A stretch of 64,000 nt of DNA from Oceaniferula marina (GTDB taxonomy: Bacteria; Verrucomicrobiota; Verrucomicrobiia; Verrucomicrobiales; Akkermansiaceae). Of the stretch, positions 26,201 through 33,963 are shown in pieces. The stretch spans positions 248,001 to 312,000 of the forward strand of contig NZ_JACBAZ010000002.1 of the NCBI RefSeq assembly GCF_013391475.1. The letters run 5' to 3'. The notes under the pieces were generated by a model, which was given only the letters and a program-made list of their open reading frames with translations, did no database searches and was not told where the DNA came from. The translations under genes and the position numbers were made by a program. The number at the start of each line of letters is the position of its first letter. Position 1 is the stretch's first letter.

Positions 26201-29005
26201 AGTGAATCATTCGACAACAGCCCAACACCTGTAAGCATTGCCTTCACAACCTACCATTACGATGCTCTTGGCCGGGCTTACAAAAGCACCGACTCCCGGA
26301 CCGGGGATACGGAAGTAACGTCCTACACCGATACCGACGCCCCTCTGTCGGTTACTACAAACGGAGGCAATGACACAACATCTTATGCGTATGATTCCAT
26401 GGGGCGCCGTATCGCCGTGACCCTGCCGGACAGCAGTGTCACTTCCACATCCTACACCGATGGCGGTCAGGTGCTCGCTACTTGGGGAAGCCAAACCTAC
26501 GCCCGACTCTACCAGTATGACCTACAAGGAAGAATGGTCGAACTGCGAACGTATCAAAACCTGCCCGATGGAACCGAGCCAACGGTTGCCACGGCTGATT
26601 ACGCCTCAACCGAGTGGGTCTATGATCCCCTGCGAGGCTGGCTTAGCGAGAAAAATTACGACGGGGAATCCAGCCCGGGCGACGGTGCTGCGCAGCAGGG
26701 TGGAGCGCAAGCGAATTCAACCGCCGACTACACATACACTGCCGCTGGCCGCCTGAAAACCCGCACTTGGGAGCGTGGTGTCACCACAACCTACACCTAC
26801 GATGCGGGGATGCTCGCAAAAACCGATTACTCGGATAGCACACCCGACGTTGAGCAGGTCTATGATCATTTTGGACGTCAGAAGATCGTCACTCAGATCA
26901 AAACCATCGTGAAGAAAGATGATACGGGTATGCCCACGATAGGTGAGTATCCGATCTCCAAACACGTTTATGCCTATGATGACGCCACAATGGCGCTCGA
27001 TACCGAAACGGTTTCCTACGATACCGATGATGACGGCATTCTGAACTTCACCCGCGTCATCGACCGCAAACAAGACACGTTCCTCCGCCCTATCGGATAC
27101 GAACTTAAAAATGGAACCGGCACCGAAAGCTCCGTGACCTACGGTTTTGACTCAGCCAATCGTTTGTCACAAATCACAAACCATCAATCACAAATCTTCA
27201 CCTACGGATACGTGGTCAACTCCTACGGGCTTGTCCACACGGTTACCGGTCCGGCGCATACTGTCACCAACACCTACGAGCCGAAGCGTAATGTCCTGAC
27301 GAACAAAGAAAATGCCGTGCCATCTGTGTCTTCCGTGGTCAGTAACTTCGCCTATAACGTGAACAAGCTGGGTCAGCGCACGAACCTGACCACCAGCGGA
27401 ACGGCATTCGGTACCGCGCCGGACTACACCTGGACATACAACGCCCGGGGAGAGTTGGTGGAAGCCATGGATGCCTCACAGGCTGACAACAACAGGGCCT
27501 ACCTGTATGATGGCATAGGCAACCGAAAGGCAACAACTCACGGCTTACGTATTGACTTGCCAGAAGATTCTAACTACATTGCCAATGCTTTGAATCAGTA
27601 TACCTCCATCGGCAGTGTTCTTCCTGCCTATGATTTGGATGGCAATGCCACCGCCTATCCGCTCCCCGCGGATACAAGCGCAAATGCCACCCTCGTCTGG
27701 GACGCTGAAAACCGCCTGACTGCAGTCACTCGACCCGATGCCGAGATCATTACCTTCAGTTACGATTACCTCTCCCGTCGCATCAGTAAGCAGGTCAATG
27801 CCCAGACGAAAACCCTCTACCTCTACGATGGCTGGAACCCGATCGCTGACTACACAAGTCAAAACTCACAGCCCAACATTCAAAACTCCTACACTTGGGG
27901 AATGGATCTCAGTGGCAGCATGCAAGGTGCGGGTGGAGTCGGAGGCCTGCTCGCCGTGCATCAAGGAGCATCGACCTACTACCCGACGCATGATGGTAAT
28001 GGCAATGTTTCCGAATACCTTGATAGCACCGGCACCGTACAAGCCCACTACGAATACGATGCCTTTGGCAACACTCTGGAGACAAGCGGAGTCAAAGCCA
28101 ACGACTTCGCCCACCGCTTCAGCACCAAGCCACTGGATACCGAGACCGGACTGTATTATTACGGATACCGGTATTATGATCCAGTGACGGGAAGGTGGCC
28201 CAGCAGGGATCCCCTTGGGGAACGTGGCGGTCTAAACGTTTATGGTTTCGTCAATAACGATGGAATTAATATTACTGATAGGTTAGGGCTTGAGGAAAGA
28301 GTTTCTGCGGAGTATAAGGGAGAAGCTTATTTTACAGCTTATTATAAACTTTATCAGCGCCAGCCGTTTAAACAGAAATTGATAGCCACGGGACACATCA
28401 ACTCTGATCATTTAGCAACCTTACGAGGAAAATTATCTGGAACGTACATTGTGGATGATCTAGGCCAAGGTATTATTAAGAAAGGAGGAAGACGTTTTCA
28501 AGAAGTGTTTATTAATGCTCTAGGAACTGGCACAGTAAATTCTGAAGTATGGGCTGGTATATTTGATTCTCAGCACGCAGGGGTTGGTTATTCCATTTCG
28601 AAAGGCGATATTTACGCAATAAACAGTAGGTGTGACATGTGTGTAACCGGAACGATAACTTATTTAGTTAAGTTAACAGAGAGAAGTATGGCGTTAACTC
28701 CTGGAGGCGGAGGGAGCTTCTCCGAAAAGGGCGTAAGTTATTCGGTGGGGCTGTCACTCTCTTTATCAGAAGGGGGCTCGTTACTGGCACAGCGGACAAA
28801 TGAGGTGAGTTTTAAAATATGCACCGATGGAACATCTGAAGTAACGGAGAATCATGGGCAATATGAGACCTATAATGATTTTAGTAGCACAACTCTTGCA
28901 AGAATTAGGGCTAGCAGTGCCGTCTTGGATCGACATATGGATGATTTGAATGGATTTGGTGCCACAGAGATAAAATTAGGTGGTTTTGAAATTACTTTTC
29001 AATAA
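23252..29005 (+). CDS. Sec-exported RHS/YD-repeat protein with variable C-terminal domain
   Basis: 1,917 residues from ATG 23252, which starts a signal peptide (MFQKLKPAIVVFPLVIAAALM...). The N-terminal ~180 residues are Cys-rich (KCCACFEPE, CIKIGCGGCGDDSC). Tyr-Asp repeats then run from about residue 400 to 1,620 (YDALRRVIKTNRLG, YTYNNKGERIVAQ, YDSMGRRIAVTLPD, YDLQGRMVELRTY, YDYLSRRISKQV). The RHS core ends with YYYGYRYYDPVTGRWPSRDP...NVYGFVNNDGINITDRLGL near residue 1,680. The last 236 residues after DRLGL are a distinct domain that I do not recognise (AYYKLYQRQPFKQKLIA, SRCDMCVTGTITYLVKL). DNA from about 28,255 on is much more AT-rich than the core. This core-plus-foreign-tip layout is typical of polymorphic toxins, but a toxic activity is not shown by any motif. 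Confidence 0.9.
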   Translation: MFQKLKPAIVVFPLVIAAALMFALTQQGSAESTEDIQTNPTDSVHNPGPQKCCACFEPELEMVYTGTTQNIDPRSDSEKSASESCMAMPYANGGKYKITVNVKKKSGVTGCDSAMPKVSIYKGKDKDTPMGAPVSGPSIGWSTQHELSGAEGDVFIVKVECEGASHSDSYNCPKACIKIGCGGCGDDSCNTGVCGNTATPGTPNVSDTMGTSNHGDSAGLGFTYGADQIANVGVAGLRFRGPNDGSVTVTRDAQGNLASVRTGNLVATIATVGTAEDPMAFTITKSTNLASPNQDVFRVTKFENKTIDGQLVFHVSSTYKGEVTSLYYAQPVTGTWDLVTGVSGDSPQGLRKQRTVINEVGDVRTERLTTSDIPTGDTIGDVETTYTTFPWGVRRTRQVDFSGADDLVSTWDYYEPGEVSGLNGGTHGYGRLQTYSRYDGYEETHLYDLNTHTIFKPFAGTDGGLVETHEYHPQSKTQTISKNVGGVLISKTETVDESETLTRTRRYTRPDEFLETVIERYPYGQDFGGQMKKISRPDGTVTIYEYVRDTDSKTTTTWEGVAEGDSISEGTKTQRIVNLSGELVSSITWAVGGSGAGLVLNHQVTETYDLHRPTRIGYFPQDGGGYAYSTSRHYGCCGLVNETDRYGITTHYAYDALRRVIKTNRLGVTTETQYKGLTTHTLRFPEVGSVAEVGNPSTSLQHEVSRTVRTMTGLTTTWTADADSDGDMEKTTRQVRYQVAPENIPANLMPDTPEYDAYMNRTTGASVVTTTYPDNSGSITRTWLDGRTRSTTSQGGGTTSYTYAAHSEHGGGIKTRTTLSGGSQWTDTYTDLAGRRLKTEYADGALASHTYYGKSATPAAAIGKLASSTDPDGITVNYTYNNKGERIVAQAIAGSQTRTSTSESSIVSDPDLGTAHQSVTIVNGKTVSTSLRSIDGMSSKSITLGGTSTSQQVLTGSGAWTVTSTTPDGQKSVQTYTGGRLQRSESFDNSPTPVSIAFTTYHYDALGRAYKSTDSRTGDTEVTSYTDTDAPLSVTTNGGNDTTSYAYDSMGRRIAVTLPDSSVTSTSYTDGGQVLATWGSQTYARLYQYDLQGRMVELRTYQNLPDGTEPTVATADYASTEWVYDPLRGWLSEKNYDGESSPGDGAAQQGGAQANSTADYTYTAAGRLKTRTWERGVTTTYTYDAGMLAKTDYSDSTPDVEQVYDHFGRQKIVTQIKTIVKKDDTGMPTIGEYPISKHVYAYDDATMALDTETVSYDTDDDGILNFTRVIDRKQDTFLRPIGYELKNGTGTESSVTYGFDSANRLSQITNHQSQIFTYGYVVNSYGLVHTVTGPAHTVTNTYEPKRNVLTNKENAVPSVSSVVSNFAYNVNKLGQRTNLTTSGTAFGTAPDYTWTYNARGELVEAMDASQADNNRAYLYDGIGNRKATTHGLRIDLPEDSNYIANALNQYTSIGSVLPAYDLDGNATAYPLPADTSANATLVWDAENRLTAVTRPDAEIITFSYDYLSRRISKQVNAQTKTLYLYDGWNPIADYTSQNSQPNIQNSYTWGMDLSGSMQGAGGVGGLLAVHQGASTYYPTHDGNGNVSEYLDSTGTVQAHYEYDAFGNTLETSGVKANDFAHRFSTKPLDTETGLYYYGYRYYDPVTGRWPSRDPLGERGGLNVYGFVNNDGINITDRLGLEERVSAEYKGEAYFTAYYKLYQRQPFKQKLIATGHINSDHLATLRGKLSGTYIVDDLGQGIIKKGGRRFQEVFINALGTGTVNSEVWAGIFDSQHAGVGYSISKGDIYAINSRCDMCVTGTITYLVKLTERSMALTPGGGGSFSEKGVSYSVGLSLSLSEGGSLLAQRTNEVSFKICTDGTSEVTENHGQYETYNDFSSTTLARIRASSAVLDRHMDDLNGFGATEIKLGGFEITFQ

Positions 29006-29006
29006 A

Positions 29007-29387
29007 ATGAGGCTATATAAATTTCTTTGTATTTTCTTGATCGTCTCTAGCTGTGAAAGAGCCAGCACAGATTATCGAGGAGAGGGTAGTACTATTGTCT
29101 TGGATGATGGAAGACGATTTACATATATGCCATGGAGAGATGGCAAGGTTACAACTCAGTTCATAATAAAAGCCGATAGCGTATTCTTCAATCTTAATGA
29201 GACCAGCATTACAGTTGAAGGTCAGCGTATTAGTGTAAATGAATATATTGGAAATAATGCCAAGGCAAAGTACGTAGTGATTAGTCGAAATTTGAAAGAG
29301 TCACATGATTTTCAAATTTTTGAGATAACAGAGGATCATTTTGAAGCTGAGTATCTTCCAATTATCCGCAAATTTTCAGATAAATGA
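29007..29387 (+). CDS. Small lipoprotein, candidate immunity protein of the RHS tip
   Basis: 126 residues from ATG 29007, 1 nt after the RHS stop codon; an upstream in-frame start at 28980 would overlap the RHS gene. The N-terminus MRLYKFLCIFLIVSSC is a lipoprotein signal with lipobox VSSC (Cys16). The remainder is a small beta-rich domain (GSTIVLDDGRRFTYMPW, FIIKADSVFFNLNETSITVEGQRISV, HDFQIFEITEDHFEAEYLP). Base composition is AT-rich like the RHS tip. Position directly after an RHS C-terminal domain is where immunity genes normally lie; no known immunity family is recognised. Confidence 0.7.
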   Translation: MRLYKFLCIFLIVSSCERASTDYRGEGSTIVLDDGRRFTYMPWRDGKVTTQFIIKADSVFFNLNETSITVEGQRISVNEYIGNNAKAKYVVISRNLKESHDFQIFEITEDHFEAEYLPIIRKFSDK

Positions 29388-29464
29388 ACCCAGAGAGATA
29401 ACAGGGAATGGTCTGTCCGAAAGGGGGTATGAACCGAGGACAGAAAAGGGGTCAACGAAAAGGG

Positions 29465-29484
29465 GTCAGGAAGAGATTTGTTGC
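29465..29484 (+). repeat. 20-bp repeat shared with 32856-32875
   Basis: GTCAGGAAGAGATTTGTTGC is repeated exactly at 32856-32875. Both copies follow A/G-rich AAAGGGGTCAG-like tracts, and further GGGGTCA motifs lie at about 29,452 and 29,623. This resembles debris of REP-type repeats. Confidence 0.55.
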
Positions 29485-29521
29485 ATTACCTCAGAGATGT
29501 CATTCGGATAGGGATCGGTTT

Positions 29522-29647
29522 ATGAAATATGCAGCCTGTTTTATATGCCTGTTCTGTATAACTGTAAGCTTCCCCGTCAAGCGGACAGTCCAAAGTGTAA
29601 ATTTAAATGAGACAAAGGAAGGGGTCAGTCCGTGGATTGTGGATTGA
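29522..29647 (+). CDS. Short exported peptide or truncated gene start
   Basis: 41 residues: a hydrophobic signal-like start (MKYAACFICLFCITVSF) followed by about 23 polar residues. The length and the repeat debris on both sides suggest the 5' remnant of a gene cut off by a rearrangement. No function can be given. Confidence 0.25.
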   Translation: MKYAACFICLFCITVSFPVKRTVQSVNLNETKEGVSPWIVD

Positions 29648-29666
29648 CTGATAAGGAAAGCCCTGG

Positions 29667-29945
29667 TTGATTGAACATGTGAAAGATTACTCGCTGTCTC
29701 TCGAGGAAGCTGAGGCTTCACTGAATGATTACTTACGAGAAAATAACAAAAAGTATGTTTACCACCCATGTCAGGTGATTGCAGCTTTTGACGGTGGGTA
29801 TCTTTTTGTTCAAGGAGACTTTAAGCTGAATATTCAATTGCGAGGGTATTTTGTTGATGCCGAAGGTGTTGTTTTCATCGATACCGGGGATGCGATCAGT
29901 GTGGAGAAATACCACAAGAAAATCGGGAGGGAAGGGTGGCCTTGA
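29667..29945 (+). CDS. Small acidic orphan protein
   Basis: 92 residues from TTG 29667, which has an AAGGAAAG ribosome-binding site 6 nt upstream; GTG 29679 is an alternative. The composition is that of a real globular protein (LSLEEAEASLNDYLRENNKKYVYHPCQVIAAFDGGYLFVQ, then YFVDAEGVVFIDTGDAISVEKYHKK). No family is recognised. AT-rich, without signal peptide, 280 nt behind the lipoprotein. Small cytosolic proteins in such positions are often displaced immunity genes from earlier toxin tips; here that is only a guess. Confidence 0.6.
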   Translation: MIEHVKDYSLSLEEAEASLNDYLRENNKKYVYHPCQVIAAFDGGYLFVQGDFKLNIQLRGYFVDAEGVVFIDTGDAISVEKYHKKIGREGWP

Positions 29946-30189
29946 TGATGGGAACACGCGGTAGGAAAGACATCCTTTTTCTCTGATTTGACATCATTCG
30001 GTATGAGTTGGCAGTAGAAGTTGGCTGTAGAGCCTGATGTGGCACAAAGTGCGGGTGGGTATGCGGATTCGGCAGTGGCGAATCGCTTTGCTGGCGAGAT
30101 GGGCATGCGGGGGCTCCGCTTGGGTTGACCTTGGGTCACTTTCCCGATAATTCCGGCCTTGAGGGGAAAATTAACGCCCTGATACGATT

Positions 30190-32547
30190 ATGAACACGGG
30201 GAAAATCATGAAGAGTATGGTGCTCACGGCTGTTGTGGGTGCGGCTTGTCTTTCCAATTCAGCGATGGCCGACGGAAAAATCCGGGATAAACGCATCCGA
30301 CCAGCAAGCGGGCTTGAAATCACATCCAGCAATCCCGAGTTGGATATCGCGCTCAAGAATTCGATCAATTACGTCTATGATTACCTGGTGGTCGGGCCGA
30401 AACAATACCCGACAACCGAAATTGAACCGCGGGTTCTTCAGTCGCCCAAGGCTGGAATTCCAGCTATTCCCGCGCTCTGGGGAAGTTACCATGGCACTCC
30501 TCACAAAAAGGCGCACGGATACCGGGAGCTCTTTTGTTTGCGCGATGTGCTGCACCAGGCGGAGGGGGCGGCACTTTTGAGCTTGAATGAAGAGAATATC
30601 AGCATGCTTCATCGTTTTGCTTATGATGCATTGCAGCCGAAGCGGGTATCGGTGAATGTGCGCGGCTTTGATCCGCTTGACCCATGGGCCAGCGCGCAAA
30701 AAAAGACCTTTTGGCAGGAATATTGGACCCTCTGGTCGTATGATTTTTACGGTAAGCCGCACTACATGGGGGCTGGCTTTCAGGAGCTTCCGGCACCTCT
30801 TGAGTGTCTGGAAAAAATCTACACCATGTATGAATACACCGGTGACGAGCGTTGGTTGTCGGATGAGTTCATGGCATTTGGAAAACAAATCCATGAGAAG
30901 TTCATCCCACGTTATGATTTCGACGGAAATGGGAACGTGGACAACCGGGGATCCGGGATTCTGCCAACGCTCTGGGAGTTCGAAGGTGCCAGCCACCTTG
31001 GCCCTGAGGAACTGAACTTTAAACTCAACGAGGATGGTGTGACGGGCAGCCTGACGATCAGCAAAGCTTACTTCAAACGTATTGGTGTTCAGGATCTCGC
31101 TCTGCAGGTTCGTTTTAAAAATGGTGGAGAAGACTACCTGACGGTGCGTGTGAATAATCTCGTTAGATCTGACGGATCCAAGCCTATCCTGAGCCGCGAT
31201 TACGTGTTCACTGAAAACACCGAAGAGGCCCGGGACATTCCGGTGACATTTACGGTGCCTGCCGGCGTGACACTTCAATCAGTCAAGGACGGTGCGGCGG
31301 CACTGGTTGCTGGAACGGATTACTTGGTGGAGGGCAATACCGTGACTCTGAAGGGGGCTTACATTTCCAAACAACAAAAGACGAAGTCGAGGCGTTATAA
31401 GATGTCGTTTGGCTTTCACTTTTCGAATGGGCAGTCACCGCGGGTGGTGGTCGAATCGAACGACCGTGGCCATGCCAAAGACATATTGGCCCAAAAGGAG
31501 GTTACGTTGGATTGGGCGAATCTTGAAGATATTCATCTGAAGTTCAATTTGGCAGAAACCTCCGAGCAGCGCCGTGAGATCTATCGGATTCAAAACAACA
31601 TGAACCGGGTGGCAGAAGCCGGGGACACCCTGGGGGTTCAGTACCAGGCGACACTTTCATACGAAGGCATGCTGCGGGCGAAGGCCAAGCTTGTTGGAGC
31701 AGAGCAAAAAGCCGCTCTTCTTGAAGAAGCCGATGTTTACCAAAAGAAGGCTGCGACGCTTCTGAAGAATTTCCGGGAGCAATGGTATAACCCAAGGACA
31801 AAAACCTATGCTCGTGCGTACGACGCCTATGGCAACGCGATTTATGGTTGGGGGCATGAAAATAGCTTTTTTATGCCGATGAAAGAACTTCTTGAGCCGG
31901 GTGAGAAAGCCAATGCTTACCTGCAGTTTATCCATGACCATTCGGAAGATCTGAACGAGGAAGCAAAAACCTATCTTCCCGAGGCGTTTTACAATTACGG
32001 GCAAGTGGAAAAAGGCTGGTATTGGATGCAAGCGGGCTTGGACCGTTTCACATCTAACCGCTCTCATGAGCAACAGATCCGGACTTACCCTGAAATCGCC
32101 TTCACCAATGTTTCCAACACAATCACGTACATGATGGGATACGATCCCAAGTTGAATGAAAACACGATCGAAACACTCTCCATGTTGCCAAAATCGATTG
32201 GCTTCGTGGAGGTGAAGAACATCCCGCTTGGCCAGAGTATCATGAGCACGGAGGACTATCAGCGTGACATTGAGAAAATGGTGAACCTCAGGCACGACGG
32301 TCAGTATCAATCCAGCTTCACGAATAGCGAAAAGTCGAAGGGGGCCATCACTTGGAGAGCCGAGTTTCTCGGCAAGTATGCATCACTCAAGGTGAATGGA
32401 GTCGACAAAAAAGCCACTGTGACCAGCGAAAATGGTGTGGAGTATTCCTACGTCAAGGTGGATGTTGCTCCCGGCCAGACTGTTGTTGTGACCACCGGGC
32501 AAGTGACCGAAAAATCAGCTGACGACTGGCCGAAGAAAAGGCGATAG
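30190..32547 (+). CDS. Exported alpha/alpha-barrel glycosidase-like protein with inserted X2-like beta domain
   Basis: 785 residues; the ATG at 30208 (MKSMVLTAVVGAACLSNSAMA) gives the more compact signal peptide. The flanking segments look like a six-hairpin (alpha/alpha) glycosidase fold (GYRELFCLRDVLHQAEGAALLSLNEENISMLHRFAYDAL, FWQEYWTLWSYDF, LECLEKIYTMYEYTGDERWL, NPRTKTYARAYDAYGNAIYGWGHENSFFMPM). Around residues 285-435 is a beta-rich insert resembling X2-type modules (VTFTVPAGVTLQSVKDG, GTDYLVEGNTVTLKGAYIS). A DFDGNGNVDNRG loop looks calcium-binding. Substrate and GH family are not identified. The last 29 codons are included in a direct repeat found again at 35283. Confidence 0.7.
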   Translation: MNTGKIMKSMVLTAVVGAACLSNSAMADGKIRDKRIRPASGLEITSSNPELDIALKNSINYVYDYLVVGPKQYPTTEIEPRVLQSPKAGIPAIPALWGSYHGTPHKKAHGYRELFCLRDVLHQAEGAALLSLNEENISMLHRFAYDALQPKRVSVNVRGFDPLDPWASAQKKTFWQEYWTLWSYDFYGKPHYMGAGFQELPAPLECLEKIYTMYEYTGDERWLSDEFMAFGKQIHEKFIPRYDFDGNGNVDNRGSGILPTLWEFEGASHLGPEELNFKLNEDGVTGSLTISKAYFKRIGVQDLALQVRFKNGGEDYLTVRVNNLVRSDGSKPILSRDYVFTENTEEARDIPVTFTVPAGVTLQSVKDGAAALVAGTDYLVEGNTVTLKGAYISKQQKTKSRRYKMSFGFHFSNGQSPRVVVESNDRGHAKDILAQKEVTLDWANLEDIHLKFNLAETSEQRREIYRIQNNMNRVAEAGDTLGVQYQATLSYEGMLRAKAKLVGAEQKAALLEEADVYQKKAATLLKNFREQWYNPRTKTYARAYDAYGNAIYGWGHENSFFMPMKELLEPGEKANAYLQFIHDHSEDLNEEAKTYLPEAFYNYGQVEKGWYWMQAGLDRFTSNRSHEQQIRTYPEIAFTNVSNTITYMMGYDPKLNENTIETLSMLPKSIGFVEVKNIPLGQSIMSTEDYQRDIEKMVNLRHDGQYQSSFTNSEKSKGAITWRAEFLGKYASLKVNGVDKKATVTSENGVEYSYVKVDVAPGQTVVVTTGQVTEKSADDWPKKRR

Positions 32548-32759
32548 GCTTTGTTTGTCTGGCGGATCATTTGCAAGGGGCGAGATTTTTTTTGTCTCAA
32601 TCTCTGAGTTTGCTTGTTACTTATTGTGTAGTTGGTGGCTCTTTCTTACAATTTATACTGGCAACATACTGAGTAGATTCTTACTCTACGAATCTAGTGA
32701 TGAAGATTTTGAGTAGGGCAGTTGTCGTTTTGTTCCTCGTGTGTAGCGTTGCCTATGCT
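32461..32759. repeat. Direct repeat copy A (~299 bp)
   Basis: This matches 35283-35579 with four base differences and one 2-nt length change in a T-run. The copy includes the last 29 codons of the glycosidase gene, its 3' region and the signal-peptide codons of a small ORF. The two copies bracket 2.5 kb of AT-richer DNA holding two minus-strand genes. Confidence 0.95.
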
Positions 32760-32885
32760 GAAGGTAAAAATGAACTTTGGAAGGAACTGAAGGAGATTGC
32801 TTCCGCAATACAACACTTGTATGTGCTTATCTTTTGTAAAAGAACGTGTAAAGGAGTCAGGAAGAGATTTGTTGCCTACGTGTAA
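32700..32885 (+). CDS. Small exported peptide, probably a truncated gene
   Basis: 61 residues: a good signal peptide (MKILSRAVVVLFLVCSVAYA) followed by EGKNELWKELKEIASAIQHL and a basic tail read from the 20-bp repeat (GVRKRFVAYV). The first 20 codons are duplicated at 35520, where a stop follows at once. It is most likely the broken 5' end of an exported protein gene. Confidence 0.35.
   Translation: MKILSRAVVVLFLVCSVAYAEGKNELWKELKEIASAIQHLYVLIFCKRTCKGVRKRFVAYV
32856..32875 (+). repeat. 20-bp repeat shared with 29465-29484
   Basis: This is an exact second copy of GTCAGGAAGAGATTTGTTGC. It forms the 3' end of the small ORF above. Confidence 0.55.
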
Positions 32886-32948
32886 AGTGATAGTATTCAC
32901 CTGACACGAACCGCTAGCATTGTTACCTGTCATAGGGGTGCAGCCATC

Positions 32949-32975
32949 AAAAAAGCCCCGCCAATTGGCGGGGCT
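32949..32975 (-). terminator. Intrinsic terminator of the RPEK-repeat/OM-barrel operon
   Basis: A perfect 9-bp stem (AGCCCCGCC / GGCGGGGCT) has an AATT loop and is followed on the minus strand by six T. It lies 35 nt after the stop of the RPEK-repeat gene. Confidence 0.92.
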
Positions 32976-33010
32976 TAGGCATTACTTGGTTCTAAACCAC
33001 AGACCGATTG

Positions 33011-33913
33011 TTAACGGTTCGGCCTCTCTGGCTTAGCAGGTTTCTCGGGGCGCTCGGGCTTCTGTGGACGCTCGGGCTTTTGGGGACGCTCTGGTTTTTG
33101 AGGGCGTTCTGGCTTGGTTGGGCGCATTGGCTTCTCAGGCTTTGCAACCTTTTCTGGTCGTGCTCCCCTCTCGGGACGTTTGCTTTTTTCGGGACGCGTG
33201 ATTTTTTCGGGACGTCCCGCACTGGCTAAATGCTCAGACTTCATCCCAACCTTTTCCTTGGGCAGACGAGCAGATTTATCCCGCAGACTTTTATTGTGAC
33301 CAGACATTAACTCGCCCACCTTAACCCCGAGCAACTCCTTACTAATATCACCCCAGCCCGAACCTGCAGCTCGCATTTCAAGAATGCCATCAGCCAATGC
33401 TGGATCAAGCCCAAACAGCGCACCGGAAATGTTATCCATTGTGCCGTCCAGGCCTTTATCGGATAGCATCCGTTCCGCCATCAGCATACTCAGTTTGACA
33501 TTTCCCACCCCCTGCGCACCTACCGTATTAGTCACCACGATATTCTCCACCACAGTCTGTTGTTCAATAGTGGTTTCAGGAATAGGGTTGCCATCCGCAT
33601 CAAGTAATTGGACACCCTCGGCGTCGACTTTATAAACGGGGTTGCCATCAGAATCTAACACTGGAACTTCCACCTCGATTTGAGTTTCCACATCGTAGTT
33701 AAGATCCTGTCCCAAGCGCAGAGCTTCGACTAAAGGCAGTGCGTTTTCACCTGCAAAGTCCTCAAAACCTGAGGCCACTTTCTGTAAAACATGCTTTTCA
33801 CCTAACGATTCTCCTGCGGCAGGATCTATGTTTTCAGTTTGCCCCATTGCTGTACCGTAACTGATTAGTCCGGTAAGCAGCATCCATCTATACTTTTTAT
33901 ATTTACAGTTCAT
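33011..33913 (-). CDS. Exported protein with C-terminal Arg-Pro-Glu-Lys repeats
   Basis: 300 residues: signal peptide ending near AMG-Q, then an acidic region with PVLDSDGNPVYKVDAEGVQL and LLDADGNPIPETT (short collagen-telopeptide-like repeats) and a helical segment (VKLSMLMAERMLSDKGLDGTMDN). From about residue 230 to the end it consists of basic Pro-rich repeats (RPEKITRPEKSKRPERG, then PERPQK units). The tail is probably disordered and very basic and could bind polyanions. I know no family for it. It is the second gene of a minus-strand pair with the outer-membrane barrel, 50 nt downstream of it, and ends at a strong terminator. Confidence 0.75.
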   Translation of the reverse strand: MNCKYKKYRWMLLTGLISYGTAMGQTENIDPAAGESLGEKHVLQKVASGFEDFAGENALPLVEALRLGQDLNYDVETQIEVEVPVLDSDGNPVYKVDAEGVQLLDADGNPIPETTIEQQTVVENIVVTNTVGAQGVGNVKLSMLMAERMLSDKGLDGTMDNISGALFGLDPALADGILEMRAAGSGWGDISKELLGVKVGELMSGHNKSLRDKSARLPKEKVGMKSEHLASAGRPEKITRPEKSKRPERGARPEKVAKPEKPMRPTKPERPQKPERPQKPERPQKPERPEKPAKPERPNR

Positions 33914-33963
33914 TATATTCTTATGTTTATGGTTCCTGGGGAGAAATCTTCAGTCGCCAGCCC

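Noticed and set aside
23252-29005. RHS protein as a type VI secretion effector
   Set aside because: It has a Sec signal peptide and no PAAR, VgrG or adaptor gene nearby.
29408-29647. 79-residue plus-strand ORF
   Set aside because: Its first half reads through GGGGTCAG repeat debris; only the part from 29522 looks protein-like.
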